This document shows positions 47,454-62,157 of a stretch of DNA of 64,000 nucleotides, one piece after another. The position numbers and the translations under genes were made by a program. The notes under the pieces were generated by a model. The model searched no databases and was not told the DNA's origin. It was given only the letters and a program-made list of their open reading frames with translations. Within the stretch, counting starts at the first letter, position 1. The number at the start of each line of letters is the position of its first letter. The stretch is from Novosphingobium sp. (GTDB lineage: Bacteria; Pseudomonadota; Alphaproteobacteria; Sphingomonadales; Sphingomonadaceae), in assembly GCA_017745295.1 (NCBI GenBank), contig JAGHZR010000015.1:1-64000 (forward strand), given 5' to 3'.

Positions 47454-48859
<1,406 letters not shown>

Positions 48860-48863
<4 letters not shown>

Positions 48864-49987
48864 GCTGCCGGTCTCCTTCTGGTCGGGCGGCTGCGCGTCT
48901 CGCGCGCCAGCGGCAGGTGGACGCGGAAGTGGGTGAAGCCGCCCTCCTCGTCGCGTTCGTGGGTGATGCGCCCGTTCATGTCCCGCACCAGCTTGCGCAC
49001 AAGCGGTAGGCCGAGGCCCTGTCCGGACTTCTTGGTGGTGACGAAAGGCTCGAAGATGTGATCGCGCATCGCCGGATCGACGCCGGGACCGTTGTCGGTG
49101 ACGCGCAGTTCCACCGGCAGGCGCACCGGCTCGCCCGAATCGGTCGTATGGAGCTGGAGGCCGCTGGCGAAGCGTGTGCGGATCGTCACCCGCGGCTTGT
49201 CCTCGCGGGCACAGGCTTCCGAGGCATTCGCAAGCAGGTTGATGATGACTTGCACCAGCGCATCGGGACTGCCGAGCACGGCGGGCAGCGAGGGATCGAA
49301 TTCCTCGACCAGCTTCACCCGTTCCGGCGCCGCACCGTTGGCGGCCGACATCACGTCGAGCGCCCGGCGCGCGGCCTCGTGGAGGTTGCAGGGTTCGACC
49401 GGCGGCGCGGTGCGGCGGCTGAGTGTCTGCATCTGGTCGATCAGGCCCGCGATCCGGTCGACCTCCAAGGTGATGAGATCGGTGAGCGCCCGGTCCTTGT
49501 CCTCGACCTTGCGGGCGAGGAGCTGGGCGGCGCCGCGAATGCCCGCGAGGGGGTTCTTGATCTCGTGGGCCATGATCTCCGGCCCGCGCAGCACGGCGTT
49601 GTCGGGGCCGCCGGAATCGTCACCCAGCGCCTCGGTGGCGGTATTGTCGTGGATCGTCAGGACCTGCCAGCCCGGCGTATCGGCCACCGGCGCGACATTG
49701 ATGTCGATGCGGCGCGCGCCCTTGCCCTTGAGCGCGACGACGACCTCGCGTGCGGAAACCGGCGTCTCGTAATCGTCGAGCCGCTCCAGGAGCAACTGGT
49801 CGGAAAAGCTCAGGATGTCCTGAAGCGGCGTTCCCACGAGCAGCCGCAGCGACTGGCCAAAGAACTGCTCGGCCGCCGGGTTCAGTGAGGCGATCCGCAG
49901 CCCCGGCTCAAGCAGCACGACGGCCTGCGGCAGGCTTGCGAGAAGCCGGGATGCCGCAGGCAAGGCCGTGTGCGGCGCGAGGCTCAT
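48860..49987 (-). CDS. ntrB: NtrB (GlnL) nitrogen sensor histidine kinase
   Basis: A 375-residue soluble kinase. It has an N-terminal PAS domain ([20 protein letters not shown]), the histidine box [20 protein letters not shown], and an ATP-binding domain with NLLANASEA and [12 protein letters not shown]. It phosphorylates or dephosphorylates NtrC in answer to PII protein state. Its start ATG 49987 overlaps the dusB stop by four bases, so it is translated with dusB. Confidence 0.95.
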
Positions 49988-51021
49988 GCAGCCTGACGGT
50001 CTGCCGATGAGTCGCCCTGGTCGCGGTAAGGTGCATAGAACTCCGCGAGCAGGCGCAGCACTTCGTCGGGATCGTTGACGAAGTTGATGCGATTGCGGAA
50101 CTCGGCCGAGCCCTTGATGCCCTTGATGTACCAGCCCAGATGCTTGCGCGCCATCTTCACGCCGGTGTCGCGGCCATAGTGCGAGAGCATGTCCTCGTAG
50201 TGCTGGCGGATGATCTCGTACTGCTGGCCGAAGCCCGGCTCCGCCATCAGTCCGTTGCCGCGCCACCACTGCATGACCTTGGCCAGCGCCCAGGGCCTGC
50301 CGTAAGAGCCGCGCCCGATCATCAGGCCGTCGGCGCCCGACTGCTCCAGCGCCGTCGCGGCGTCCTCGATATCGAGGATATCGCCGTTGACGATCACCGG
50401 GATCGAGACCGCTTCCTTCACGCCGCGCACGAAGGCCCAGTCGGCCGAGCCCTTGTACATCTGGTTGCGGGTGCGGCCATGGACGGTAATCATCTGCGCA
50501 CCCAGATCCTCGGCGATGCGCGCGAGTTCGGGGGCGTTGAGGCTGTCATGGCACCAGCCCATGCGCATCTTCACGGTGACGGGCACTTTCACGGCCTTGA
50601 CCGTCGCCTCGATCAGCCGGGTGGCGAGCGGCACGTCGCGCATCAGCGCGGAACCGGCGTCACCGTTGACCACCTTGCGGACCGGGCAGCCCATGTTGAT
50701 GTCCACGATCGCCGCGCCGCGATCCTCCACCAGCCTGGCGGCCTCGGCCATCTGTTCCGGCTCGCAGCCGACCAGCTGCATCGAGACCGGGTCCTCGATC
50801 TGGTCCCACATGGCCTTCTGCAGCGACACGCGCGTCTCGCGAATGGCCGCCGGGCTGGCGATCATCTCGGTGACGTTGAGGCCCGAGCCGAATCCGCGCA
50901 CCATGCGGCGGAACGGCAGGTCGGAGACGCCAGTCATCGGCGCGAGCACGACCGGGCAATCGATCGTGACCGGGCCGACCTGGATCGGCTTCAGAGCCGG
51001 AGGAGTGGGCAGTGTGTTCAT
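49984..51021 (-). CDS. dusB: tRNA-dihydrouridine synthase B
   Basis: A 345-residue flavoenzyme that reduces uridine in tRNA D loops. It shows the FMN-binding start [20 protein letters not shown], the family signature [21 protein letters not shown] with the catalytic cysteine, and [16 protein letters not shown] longer frame extends upstream to 51792, but it would run across the ispDF start; ATG 51021 begins directly before the first barrel strand. It leads the dusB-ntrB-ntrC-ntrY-ntrX order found across alphaproteobacteria. Confidence 0.94.
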   Translation of the reverse strand: MNTLPTPPALKPIQVGPVTIDCPVVLAPMTGVSDLPFRRMVRGFGSGLNVTEMIASPAAIRETRVSLQKAMWDQIEDPVSMQLVGCEPEQMAEAARLVEDRGAAIVDINMGCPVRKVVNGDAGSALMRDVPLATRLIEATVKAVKVPVTVKMRMGWCHDSLNAPELARIAEDLGAQMITVHGRTRNQMYKGSADWAFVRGVKEAVSIPVIVNGDILDIEDAATALEQSGADGLMIGRGSYGRPWALAKVMQWWRGNGLMAEPGFGQQYEIIRQHYEDMLSHYGRDTGVKMARKHLGWYIKGIKGSAEFRNRINFVNDPDEVLRLLAEFYAPYRDQGDSSADRQAA

Positions 51022-51121
51022 TGCGCGCGCCGTTAAATGCCTGGAAAACAGGATGTGCCTAAAAAACAGGCAGCGCATAGTGGATTGCCCTCGCCTCGGC
51101 AAGCGATTACCGGCAACGACA

Positions 51122-52306
51122 ATGTCGCAAGACCTGTCAGAAACGCCCCGGCGTCCCCTCCCGCATCCCTCCACAGCCGCCATCGTAGTGGCCGCGGGCA
51201 AGGGATTGCGCGCCGGACAGCCGATTCCCAAGCAGTTCGCCCTCTGGCGCGGCAAGCCGGTGATCCGCCATTCGGTGGAAGCCCTCGCCCGTGCCGGAGT
51301 CGCGCCAATCCTCGTGGTGATCCCGCAGGGCGCCGAGGACGTGGCCGCAGCGGCCCTTGTCGGCATTGCGAGTGTCCGCTTCACCATTGGCGGCGCGACG
51401 CGGCAGGAATCGGTTCGCCTCGGACTGGAAGTGCTGGCCGGCAGCAAGCCCGATCTCGTGCTGATCCACGATGCCGCGCGCCCCGTTCTCCCCTCGGCGG
51501 TGATCGACCGGCTGCTCGGTGCGCTGTCAGGACAACCCGGCGCTATCCCCGTCCTGCCGGTCGCGGACAGCCTTGCCCATGCCGAGAATGAGGAAGGCGC
51601 CGAAGTAATGGGCGCCCCCGCCCGCCGTGAGGACTTGCGCCGGGTCCAGACCCCGCAGGCCTTCCGCTTCCCTGAAATCCTCACCGCCCACCGCGCCTGG
51701 GACGGCCCGACCAACGCCGGAGACGACGCCCAGGTAGCGCAGGCCGCGGGCCTGCGGATTGCCGTCGTCGAAGGAGACGAAGCCTTGCACAAGCTGACCT
51801 ATGCCTCCGACTTCGCAGTCGGCGCCCCGCCGATCCGGGTCGGCACCGGCTACGATGTCCACCGGCTTGAGGAGGGCGAGGAACTCTGGCTCTGCGGCGT
51901 GAAGATCGAGCACACCCACGGCCTGTCCGGCCACAGCGATGCCGACGTCGCCATCCACGCCCTCGTCGATGCGCTGCTCGGCGCGGTCGGCCGGGGCGAT
52001 ATCGGCCAGCATTTCCCGCCCAGCGATCCCCAGTGGAAGGGCGCCGCCTCCGACCGCTTCCTCGCCCATGCCGGAAAGCTCGTGGCCGAGGCGGGCTATG
52101 CGCTGGGCAATGCCGATGTGACGATCATCTGCGAGGCGCCCAAGATCGGCCCCCATCGTGAAGCCATGCGCGCGCGTCTCGCGGAAATTCTCGCGGTGGA
52201 CCCTTCGCTCATCAGTGTGAAAGCAACCACCACCGAGAAGCTGGGTTTCACCGGCAGGTCGGAAGGAATCGCCTGCCAGGCCGCCGTCAGCCTGGTGCGG
52301 ATGTAA
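51122..52306 (+). CDS. ispDF: bifunctional IspD/IspF, MEP isoprenoid pathway
   Basis: A 394-residue fusion. The N-terminal half is 4-diphosphocytidyl-methylerythritol synthase ([35 protein letters not shown]). The C-terminal half from about residue 238 is the 2,4-cyclodiphosphate synthase ([11 protein letters not shown] with metal D and [24 protein letters not shown]). It catalyses two non-consecutive steps of isoprenoid precursor synthesis; the fused form is typical of alphaproteobacteria. Start ATG 51122 is divergent from dusB across 100 bp. Confidence 0.95.
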   Translation: MSQDLSETPRRPLPHPSTAAIVVAAGKGLRAGQPIPKQFALWRGKPVIRHSVEALARAGVAPILVVIPQGAEDVAAAALVGIASVRFTIGGATRQESVRLGLEVLAGSKPDLVLIHDAARPVLPSAVIDRLLGALSGQPGAIPVLPVADSLAHAENEEGAEVMGAPARREDLRRVQTPQAFRFPEILTAHRAWDGPTNAGDDAQVAQAAGLRIAVVEGDEALHKLTYASDFAVGAPPIRVGTGYDVHRLEEGEELWLCGVKIEHTHGLSGHSDADVAIHALVDALLGAVGRGDIGQHFPPSDPQWKGAASDRFLAHAGKLVAEAGYALGNADVTIICEAPKIGPHREAMRARLAEILAVDPSLISVKATTTEKLGFTGRSEGIACQAAVSLVRM

Positions 52307-52316
52307 GGAGATGACG

Positions 52317-52862
52317 ATGCGCAAGACCATTACCCTGGCTCTGGCTTCCGCGCTGGCGATCGTGCCCGGCGTGGCCAGTGCCCAGCAGGGATGCCTGACC
52401 AAGGCCGAGGCCCGCTCGCTGTTCGGCTATGCCCTGCCGCAAGTGATTTCCGGCACCAGCAAGCGCTGCGCGCAGGTCCTGCCGAGCGATTCGTTCCTGC
52501 GCAGCCACGGCGCCGAACTGGTCACGCGCTATTCCGCGCAGAAGGCCCGCTACTGGCCCGAAGCCAAGGCCGCCTTCCTCAAGCTTGGCCAGAGCAAGGA
52601 CGCCCAGGTCGGCCAGTTCGCCCGCAACCTGCCCGACGAATCGCTGCAACCGCTCGTCGATATCACCGTGGAAGGCCTTGTTTCCCAAGAACTTCCGTTG
52701 AAATCCTGCGACAAGGTCGACCTCGCGCTCGACCTGCTTTCCCCGCTGCCTCCCGAAAACACCGCCAGCCTGATCGCGCTGCTGATCGAGGTTACTTCCA
52801 AGGCCGACGAGGTCGCGCCCGGAAAGACGAAGCTCGGCGGCTTCTCGCTCTGCAAGGACTGA
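52317..52862 (+). CDS. secreted protein of unknown function
   Basis: A 181-residue protein with a signal peptide MRKTITLALASALAIVPGVASA/Q. I take ATG 52317, which has AAGGAG six bases upstream, over ATG 52311. The mature part has three cysteines and a mostly helical, alanine- and leucine-rich sequence with no motif I recognise. It lies 10 bp after ispDF and one base before the pncC-like gene, so it is in that operon. Confidence 0.8.
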   Translation: MRKTITLALASALAIVPGVASAQQGCLTKAEARSLFGYALPQVISGTSKRCAQVLPSDSFLRSHGAELVTRYSAQKARYWPEAKAAFLKLGQSKDAQVGQFARNLPDESLQPLVDITVEGLVSQELPLKSCDKVDLALDLLSPLPPENTASLIALLIEVTSKADEVAPGKTKLGGFSLCKD

Positions 52863-52863
52863 C

Positions 52864-53388
52864 ATGGCCGACATCCTTTTCCCGCAGGACCTCTACGACC
52901 TCGCCGCGCGCGTGATCGCCGAGAACAAGGCGATCGGCCGCAAGGTCGCGCTGGCCGAAAGCTGCACCGGTGGCCTCGTCTGCGCCGCGCTGACCGAAGT
53001 GGCGGGTTCCTCCGCCGTGCTCGATCGCGGCTTCGTGACGTATTCGAACGAATCGAAAAAGGAACTGCTGGGCGTTCCCTCGGACATCATCGATACGCTG
53101 GGGGCGGTCTCACCCGCGACCGCCTGGGCCATGGCGCAAGGCGCGATCGCGCATAGCCATGCCGATGTGGCCGTGGCGATCAGCGGGATCGCCGGTCCGG
53201 ACGGCGGCAGCGATCTCAAGCCGGTCGGCACCGTGGTCTTCGCCCGCGCCCATCGCGGCGAAGAGGAAGTCCATGCCGAGCAGAAGCTGATCGAAGGCGC
53301 CAACCGCGCGGAAATCCGCCATCACGCGGCGGTTGTCGCGCTGGAACTGCTGCTGCCGGGAACGGAATTGCCGGCTTACGCCGATTGA
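52864..53388 (+). CDS. pncC: CinA-family nicotinamide-nucleotide amidohydrolase
   Basis: A 174-residue stand-alone CinA C-terminal domain. The blocks VALAESCTGGLVCAALTEVAGSS and TYSNESKKELLGV are the family signature; GIAGPDGGSDLKPVGTVVFA forms the later glycine-rich loop. The enzyme removes the amide of nicotinamide mononucleotide in NAD recycling. It lacks the N-terminal MoaB-like domain of full CinA, as in E. coli PncC. Confidence 0.9.
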   Translation: MADILFPQDLYDLAARVIAENKAIGRKVALAESCTGGLVCAALTEVAGSSAVLDRGFVTYSNESKKELLGVPSDIIDTLGAVSPATAWAMAQGAIAHSHADVAVAISGIAGPDGGSDLKPVGTVVFARAHRGEEEVHAEQKLIEGANRAEIRHHAAVVALELLLPGTELPAYAD

Positions 53389-53400
53389 CGCCCCCTTCTC

Positions 53401-53476
53401 GTCATTGCGAGCGTCGCGAAGCAATCCAGAGCCGGTCTCAGGCTGCCCTGGATTGCTTCGCCACGCTCGCAATGAC
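53401..53476. repeat. intergenic palindromic repeat R2, copy a
   Basis: Two 29-base arms (53401-53429 and 53448-53476) are inverted copies of each other with one mismatch, around an 18-base centre. Each arm begins GTCATTGCGAGCG and contains GAAGCAATCCAG. Copy b lies at 60607-60689. Similar repeats are common between bacterial genes. It lies between the convergent pncC and COQ10-like genes and can form a very stable hairpin. Confidence 0.9.
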
Positions 53477-53521
53477 CAAATTCGGGAACGAAGGTCCGCG
53501 TAAACGCGCTCAACGGCGCCT

Positions 53522-53962
53522 TCAGACCGGCTCGCCGTAAAGCTCGTGGGCGCGGGTCTCGAAGGCAGCGACCATCTTGCGGAAGGCCTTGTCGAAATAT
53601 TGGCCTGCCAGTTTCTCGAACAGGGCATTGCGGAAGCTGAATCGCACGTCGAACTCGATATCGCAGCTATGCGCGTCCACCGGATGGAAGGTCCAGTGGT
53701 TGTGCAGGTCCTTCATCGGACCGTCGACGTAGTGGACCTTGATCTCGCGCGGACGCACTTTCTCGACGCGCGAGGTGAACTTCTCGCGCAGGGCCTTGAA
53801 GCCGACCAGCATGTCCGCAACCATTTCGGTCCCGGTGTCCGACTTCACGCGGGTGGCGACCACCCAGGGAAGGAACTCCTGGTAGCGGCCGACATCCGCG
53901 ACGAGGTCGAACATCTGCTCGGCGCTGTAAGGCAGCCGCTGGGTCTCGTGAATTCCGGGCAT
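53522..53962 (-). CDS. COQ10/RatA-family START-domain protein
   Basis: A 146-residue polyketide-cyclase-type fold. The N terminus TQRLPYSAEQMFDLVADVGRYQEFLPWV and the middle block VHYVDGPMKDLHNHWTF are the family signature. COQ10 proteins bind ubiquinone and assist respiration; RatA of E. coli has been described as a ribosome inhibitor. The alphaproteobacterial members are usually COQ10-like. The start lies 3 bp after the lipA stop, so it is the second gene of a lipA operon. Confidence 0.88.
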   Translation of the reverse strand: MPGIHETQRLPYSAEQMFDLVADVGRYQEFLPWVVATRVKSDTGTEMVADMLVGFKALREKFTSRVEKVRPREIKVHYVDGPMKDLHNHWTFHPVDAHSCDIEFDVRFSFRNALFEKLAGQYFDKAFRKMVAAFETRAHELYGEPV

Positions 53963-53965
53963 GCG

Positions 53966-54910
53966 TCAGGCTTTCGGCGCAGCCTTGGCCAGCTTCGCCT
54001 CACGCGCGGCGCGCATTTCGGCGAAGTCCTTGCCCGCATGATAGCTTGAGCGCGTGAGCGGCGACGACGCGACCTGAAGGAAGCCCTTCGCACGGGCGAT
54101 GGCGCCATAGGCATCGAAGGCCTTGGGCGTGACGAATTCCTTGACCTCGGCATGCTTGGGGGTCGGGCGCAGGTACTGGCCCATGGTCAGGAAATCGATG
54201 TCCGCACAGCGCATGTCGTCCATGACCTGATGGACTTCCAGACGTTCCTCGCCAAGGCCGAGCATGACACCCGACTTGGTGAAGATCAGCGGATTGTGCG
54301 CCTTGACCTCTTCCAGCAGGCGGAGCGAGGCATAGTAGCGCGCGCCGGGGCGGATGGTCGGATAGAGCCGGGGAACCGTCTCCAGGTTGTGGTTGTAAAC
54401 GTCCGGCCCGGCCTCGACGATCGCCTCGACGGCGCGGCGCATCTTGCCGCGGAAGTCGGGCGTGAGAATCTCGATCGTGGTGTTCGGCGTCGCCGCACGC
54501 AGGGCCTGGATCACCTTGACGAACTGGTTCGCACCGCCGTCCGGCAGATCGTCGCGGTCGACGGAGGTGATGACAATATGTTCGAGGCCGGTCTTGAGCG
54601 CCAGTTCGGCGACATGTTCCGGCTCGGAAGGATCCACGCGGCCGGGCATGCCGGTCTTGACGTTGCAGAAGGCGCAGGCGCGGGTGCAGGTGTCGCCGAG
54701 AATCATCACCGTGGCGTGCTTCTTGGTCCAGCATTCGCCGATGTTCGGGCAGGCCGCTTCCTCGCAGACCGTATTGAGCTTGAGATCCCGCATCAACTGG
54801 CGCGTTTCGCCGTAACCCTTGCTGGTCGGCGCCTTCACGCGGATCCAGTCGGGCTTGCGCTGACGTTCGGGCTTCTGCTCTGGGCTCGGCACGGAGGAAA
54901 GATCGTTCAT
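53966..54910 (-). CDS. lipA: lipoyl synthase
   Basis: A 314-residue radical SAM enzyme that inserts sulfur into octanoyl groups on lipoate-dependent enzymes. The auxiliary cluster cysteines are C49, C54 and C60 in [12 protein letters not shown]; the radical SAM cysteines are C75, C79 and C82 in CTRACAFC. The frame remains open far upstream (to 55555), antisense to carbonic anhydrase; ATG 54910 is the sensible start. Pyruvate dehydrogenase, one user of lipoate, is encoded at the end of this window. Confidence 0.95.
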   Translation of the reverse strand: MNDLSSVPSPEQKPERQRKPDWIRVKAPTSKGYGETRQLMRDLKLNTVCEEAACPNIGECWTKKHATVMILGDTCTRACAFCNVKTGMPGRVDPSEPEHVAELALKTGLEHIVITSVDRDDLPDGGANQFVKVIQALRAATPNTTIEILTPDFRGKMRRAVEAIVEAGPDVYNHNLETVPRLYPTIRPGARYYASLRLLEEVKAHNPLIFTKSGVMLGLGEERLEVHQVMDDMRCADIDFLTMGQYLRPTPKHAEVKEFVTPKAFDAYGAIARAKGFLQVASSPLTRSSYHAGKDFAEMRAAREAKLAKAAPKA

Positions 54911-54994
54911 GGCGTCCAGATAGTCGCAAGCTTGCCCGCTTGCCAGTGCGAATATCCGCTCTATGGGTTGCGTGCGTTTCAACGGAGGCAAACC

Positions 54995-55663
54995 ATGACC
55001 GAATCCCGCGCCCCGCAACCCGAACAACGCGTCCTCGATACCCTTCTCGACGGATATCGCCGCTTTCGCAGCAGTGGCTGGAGTCCCCATCGCGAGCGCT
55101 GGCAGCGTCTCAGCGAGGGTCAGCAGCCGGAAGTGATGATTGTCGCCTGCTCGGACAGCCGCGTCGATCCCGCGCAGATCTTCGACGTCGATCCCGGCGA
55201 GATCTTCGTGGTCCGCAACGTCGCCGCCCTTGTCCCGCCATTCGAGACCACGCCCGGTCACCACGGTGTCTCCGCCGCGCTGGAGTTCGCGGTGCAGGTG
55301 CTCAAGGTGAAGGAAATCGTGGTCATGGGCCATGGCATGTGCGGCGGCTGCAAGGCCGCGCTGACCCAGGAGCTTCACGGCGCCGAGCCGGGCCAAGGCG
55401 GCTTCATCGCCGACTGGATCTCGATGCTGGACGAGGCGCGCGCACCCGTGGCAGCCGAGTTCGGCACCTCGGGGCGCCCTGCCGAGCGCCAGATGGAACA
55501 GGCCGCCGTGCGCGTCAGCCTCGAGAACCTGATGACGTTCCCCTGCGTTCGTCACAAGGTCAAGAACGGCGAACTCAAGCTGCGCGGCGCCTTCTTCGCG
55601 ATTTCAGACGGCGAACTCCATCTGATGGACCAGACCAGCGGCGAATTCGCGCCGGTAAGCTGA
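54995..55663 (+). CDS. beta-class carbonic anhydrase
   Basis: A 222-residue zinc enzyme that interconverts CO2 and bicarbonate. The zinc ligands and dyad are C52, D54 and R56 in ACSDSRVDP, then H113 and C116 in GHGMCGGC. Start ATG 54995 has GGAGG six bases upstream; the longer frame from 54152 crosses lipA in antisense and is rejected. It is divergent from lipA, with 84 bp between starts. Confidence 0.95.
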   Translation: MTESRAPQPEQRVLDTLLDGYRRFRSSGWSPHRERWQRLSEGQQPEVMIVACSDSRVDPAQIFDVDPGEIFVVRNVAALVPPFETTPGHHGVSAALEFAVQVLKVKEIVVMGHGMCGGCKAALTQELHGAEPGQGGFIADWISMLDEARAPVAAEFGTSGRPAERQMEQAAVRVSLENLMTFPCVRHKVKNGELKLRGAFFAISDGELHLMDQTSGEFAPVS

Positions 55664-55715
55664 GCCTCGACTCGAAGTCGGCCCGATCTGGCCGCTTTTG
55701 CAACAGGCAAACGAA

Positions 55716-55744
55716 AAGGGCGGCGGGATGATCCCGCCGCCCTT
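55716..55744. terminator. bidirectional terminator after carbonic anhydrase
   Basis: A perfect 13-bp stem (AAGGGCGGCGGGA / TCCCGCCGCCCTT) with a 3-base loop TGA lies between convergent stops at 55663 and 55770. Flanking A runs on the left and CTT-rich bases on the right allow termination in both directions. Confidence 0.85.
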
Positions 55745-55769
55745 CCTTGTATTCGCCGAAACAGCAGGC

Positions 55770-57119
55770 TCAGGAAGCCGGCGTGCCCTTCGTGGCGGCA
55801 TAGGCGGCCCAGAGCTTGGCGACCGGTGCACGAGTGCCGGTGACCTTGGCCAGCGTCGCCTGCGCGTCGGCAGCCTTGCCCTGCATGGCCTGAGCCATGC
55901 CGAGGCGCAGGTTCGCCTTGTTGGCGTCCACACCCGACTTGCCGAGCGCGACCTTGTAGAGCGCTTCCGCCTGCGGATACTGCTCGTAGCTGAGGAACAC
56001 GTCGGCCGAACCGATGACGGAAGCGGCGGTCGCGGCCGGCTTCATCGCGTCACGTTCGGCGGCAGGCAGCGACGCCTTGTCGGCAGCGACGCGTCCGGCG
56101 CTGTTGGTGCGGTCCTGACCGACTTCGGCCTGGGTCAGCAGGCCCTTGGAGAGGCCCTGGTCGATAACCTTGACGGCCTCGCCCGGAAACGCGCGGGGAT
56201 CGACGTTCTGGAGATATTCGAAGTAGTCGCCCTTGGTCTTCATCGCCCCGGTCGCGAACATCAGGCGCATCAGGTCGAGGTTTTCCGCGTTCTGAAGCGA
56301 GGCCAGCTGGCGCACGATCGAGGTCGAGATGTTCCACGAATCCGGGCTCGGATAATACTGTGCGAGCATCGCCGCATATTCGGCAGAGGGGGCCAGCTGC
56401 TTGGCGTCGTAGGATGCCTGGAGCGCGCTGCGGATCGAGGTCTCGCTCGGCTTGGTGCCGTTGGCCTTGGCAGCCTCAAGCTCCTTCTGGACCATGGCCA
56501 GCGCGGCCTGCGGATTGTTCGAGCGCTTGTAGGAATCGGCCAGCAGCGGCTGGATCATGTTCTGCTGATCGCGATAGCCGCCGTCGAAAGCCTGCTGCAG
56601 GTAGCGCGCGGCCACGTCGTACTGGCCGCTCTGATAAGCGGTGACGCCGGCGAGATACTGAACCTGACCGAGCGATTCCGGGCTGGTCTGGCCGCTGTCG
56701 AGCATCAGCACGAGACCCTTGTGCTGCATGGCGGTGTCGTTCATCAGAACGCCGACATTGCGGGTCATCTCGCCCTGCTTCAGCTTGTCGAACGGCTGCG
56801 TGGCCTGAGCCTCCGCCGCCTGGAGCTGGGCCAGAACGCCGCCCATGGCCGCATCGACTTCGGCGCGGGCCGCAGCCTTCTCGGCATCGGTCTTGGCGGC
56901 CTGGGCCTTCTGCGAGGCCGCCTGCACGGCAGCATTGGCCTTCGCATCGGCAATTGCCTTGTCGACCGGCGCCGCGACAGCGGCATATTCCTTCGAGAAG
57001 GTGGCCTTGGCGGCTGCCTTCTCCTTGGCCACCGCCATCGTCGGCGCCACGGCGGCTGCCATTCCGCCGGTCATGGCCACGGCCAGGGCGATACGGGAAA
57101 TCAGGAACTTGCGAGCCAT
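55770..57119 (-). CDS. exported tetratricopeptide-like protein of unknown function
   Basis: A 449-residue protein with a signal peptide (MARKFLISRI..PTMAVA/K). Residues about 45-110 are an alanine-, lysine- and glutamine-rich coiled coil. The remainder has helical repeats like TPR units (for instance YLAGVTAYQSGQYDVAARYL near residue 155 and a C-terminal LRLGMAQAMQGKAADA). It probably acts as a periplasmic scaffold. I know similar proteins only as hypothetical sphingomonad proteins. It is transcribed alone between two strong gene ends. Confidence 0.8.
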   Translation of the reverse strand: MARKFLISRIALAVAMTGGMAAAVAPTMAVAKEKAAAKATFSKEYAAVAAPVDKAIADAKANAAVQAASQKAQAAKTDAEKAAARAEVDAAMGGVLAQLQAAEAQATQPFDKLKQGEMTRNVGVLMNDTAMQHKGLVLMLDSGQTSPESLGQVQYLAGVTAYQSGQYDVAARYLQQAFDGGYRDQQNMIQPLLADSYKRSNNPQAALAMVQKELEAAKANGTKPSETSIRSALQASYDAKQLAPSAEYAAMLAQYYPSPDSWNISTSIVRQLASLQNAENLDLMRLMFATGAMKTKGDYFEYLQNVDPRAFPGEAVKVIDQGLSKGLLTQAEVGQDRTNSAGRVAADKASLPAAERDAMKPAATAASVIGSADVFLSYEQYPQAEALYKVALGKSGVDANKANLRLGMAQAMQGKAADAQATLAKVTGTRAPVAKLWAAYAATKGTPAS

Positions 57120-57449
57120 TCAGGCCTACTCCTCATCAAGACACGGGGAGCCGCGCCGAAAAGCGTGACTCCATGAATTCGGTGTTGCCGGTGTGGCGGC
57201 GAAACGTCCGCTTGGCAACCTCGTCGCGGAATTAGAACTCCGCCACTTAACGCTGTTTGAATGCAATTCACCGCAGCCCGGTCGGTTCCCTCGATCGCAC
57301 TGCAACCCCCGACGCGCTCCCTTCGGCCCATAAGTGTGGAAAAAAACACGGAGGCCCCTCGCCCCCCTCCTGTTCAGGTGGCTTTCCCCCCGCGCATGTC
57401 CTAGGGCGATCCATCACCCTTTGTCCCGCAGCAACGAACGATCCAGCGC
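57120..57449. other. divergent intergenic region between the TPR-like gene and gyrA
   Basis: 330 bp that must hold both promoters. I see no clear sigma70 hexamer pair, operator palindrome or leader structure, and no small gene. Confidence 0.5.
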
Positions 57450-60226
<2,777 letters not shown>

Positions 60227-60230
<4 letters not shown>

Positions 60231-60571
60231 CCGATACCGTCGCCTACAAGATCCTGACCGGAGAGCAGCTGCAAACGCTGCTCTCCGACGGGGTGTTCAC
60301 CGGCGCGCCGATCGACCTGACCGACGGCTACATCCACATGTCGACAGCCGCGCAGGCGCAGGAGACGCTGGACAAGCACTTCGCCGGACAGACTGGCCTC
60401 GGCATTGCCGCCGTGGACCTTTCCGCGCTTGGCGATGCCGTGAAGTGGGAAGTCTCGCGCGGCGGCGCGCTGTTCCCGCATATCTACGCCGACCTGCCGC
60501 TCTCCGCCGTGATCGCCCATGGTCCGGTCGAGCGGGATTCCGCTGGAAAACTGCTCCTGCCGGGCGCCTGA
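60227..60571 (+). CDS. DUF952 domain protein
   Basis: A 114-residue small protein with the DUF952 pattern: [14 protein letters not shown] at the start, then the [20 protein letters not shown] core, and [21 protein letters not shown]. The function of the family is not established; the fold is related to ADP-ribosyltransferase-like domains. The start is GTG 60227 overlapping the gyrA stop, so it is co-translated with gyrA. Confidence 0.88.
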
Positions 60572-60606
60572 ACTTCGGCGCACCCGTCGCTATCCAAAAT
60601 TCCCTC

Positions 60607-60689
60607 GTCATTGCAAGCGTAATGAAGCAATCCAGGGGCGGGTCACGCCGCTCTGGATTGCCGCGTCGGCTCCGCCTCCTCGCAAGGAC
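60607..60689. repeat. intergenic palindromic repeat R2, copy b (degenerate)
   Basis: The left arm starts GTCATTGCAAGCG and contains GAAGCAATCCAG; the right arm starts CTGGATTGC at 60653 and ends CGCAAGGAC. It has several changes from copy a at 53401-53476, so it is an older or decayed copy. The rest of the 60572-60798 gap has no gene that I can support. Confidence 0.8.
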
Positions 60690-60798
60690 GAAAAGGGCGG
60701 AGGCATAGTAACGCAAGAATCGACGCGCGGATTATGATTCCGATGCTCGAACCGCGCGCCCTTCCCTGACGGCGCGCAAAGGTCTAGGCGCTGGCGCC

Positions 60799-62148
60799 AT
60801 GACTCAAGACGTCCATATCATCGGCGGCGGCCTCGCCGGGAGCGAAGCGGCCTGGCAGCTCGGGCGGCGCGGTTTCCGCGTGCGCCTTTCGGAAATGCGC
60901 GGAACCGGCGAGCGTAGCCCGGCCCACCAGGGCGACGGGCTCGCCGAACTGGTCTGCTCCAACTCGTTCCGTTCCGACGACCACGAGAAGAACGCCGTCG
61001 GCCTGCTCCATGAGGAAATGCGCCGCTGCGATTCGCTGATCATGTCGGCGGCCGCCAAGGCGCAAGTTCCCGCAGGCTCTGCGCTGGCGGTCGACCGCGA
61101 CGTGTTCTCCGCCGAAGTCGAGGCCCGCCTTTCGGCACTCCCCAATGTCGAGATCGTGCGCGAGCGCATCGACACCCTGCCCGAGACCGGCACCACCATC
61201 ATCGCCACCGGCCCGCTGACGGCGGAATCGCTCGCGGGCAGCATCGGCCGCGCGACCGGCGCCGACAGCCTCGCTTTCTTCGACGCCATCGCCCCCATCG
61301 TCTACCGCGAAAGCATCGACATGGACGTGTGCTGGATGGCCTCGCGCTGGGACAAGGGCGAGACCAAGGACTATATCAACTGCCCGATGGACAAGGAGCA
61401 GTACCTGGCCTTCCATCAGGCCCTCCTCGACGGCGAAAAGACCGCTTTCAAGGAGTGGGAAGAAAACACCCCCTATTTCGACGGCTGCATGCCGATCGAG
61501 GTCATGGCCGAGCGCGGCGTCGAAACCCTGCGCTTCGGGCCAATGAAGCCGGTCGGCCTCGACAATCCGCACTGGGCGACCGAGGAACACCCCAAGGGCC
61601 GCTGGGCCTATGCGGTCGTGCAATTGCGGCAGGACAACAAGCTCGGCACGATCTGGAACATGGTCGGCTTCCAGACCAAGCTCAAGCATGCCGAGCAAGT
61701 GCGCCTGTTCCGCACGATCCCCGGGCTCGAAAATGCCGAGTTCGCGCGGCTCGGCGGTCTACACCGCAATACCTTCATCAATTCGCCTGTGCTGCTGGAC
61801 CGCCAGCTTCGCCTCAAGACCGCGCCCCACGCCCGCTTCGCCGGGCAGATCACCGGCTGCGAGGGCTATGTCGAAAGCGCGGCGGTCGGCCTGATGGCGG
61901 GCCTGATGACGGCCACCCAGCTTGCGGGCCGCGACTGGCAGGCCCCGCCGCGCACGACCGCGCTGGGCGCCCTGCTCTCGCACATCACCGGCGACGCCGA
62001 GGCGGAAAGCTATCAGCCGATGAACGTCAATTTCGGCCTCTTCCCGCCGCTCCACGACGTGAAGAAGAAGCAGCGCAAGGAAGCCTATACCGAGCGCGCC
62101 AAGCAGGAAATCGTGCCCTGGCTCGAAGGCCTGACGCCCGCCGCCTGA
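60799..62148 (+). CDS. trmFO: folate/FAD-dependent tRNA-uridine(54) C5-methyltransferase
   Basis: A 449-residue flavoprotein that methylates U54 of tRNA using methylenetetrahydrofolate. The FAD loop is [21 protein letters not shown] at the N terminus. Family blocks include [20 protein letters not shown], the catalytic-type [29 protein letters not shown], and [16 protein letters not shown]. The length is standard. It stands between the R2 repeat and a convergent EF-hand gene. Confidence 0.95.
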   Translation: MTQDVHIIGGGLAGSEAAWQLGRRGFRVRLSEMRGTGERSPAHQGDGLAELVCSNSFRSDDHEKNAVGLLHEEMRRCDSLIMSAAAKAQVPAGSALAVDRDVFSAEVEARLSALPNVEIVRERIDTLPETGTTIIATGPLTAESLAGSIGRATGADSLAFFDAIAPIVYRESIDMDVCWMASRWDKGETKDYINCPMDKEQYLAFHQALLDGEKTAFKEWEENTPYFDGCMPIEVMAERGVETLRFGPMKPVGLDNPHWATEEHPKGRWAYAVVQLRQDNKLGTIWNMVGFQTKLKHAEQVRLFRTIPGLENAEFARLGGLHRNTFINSPVLLDRQLRLKTAPHARFAGQITGCEGYVESAAVGLMAGLMTATQLAGRDWQAPPRTTALGALLSHITGDAEAESYQPMNVNFGLFPPLHDVKKKQRKEAYTERAKQEIVPWLEGLTPAA

Positions 62149-62157
62149 TCCGGGGCA

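Noticed and set aside
54152..54994. N-terminal extension of carbonic anhydrase and a similar extension of lipA
   Set aside because: Each extension lies antisense to the other gene; clear start sites with ribosome binding sequences exist at 54995 and 54910.
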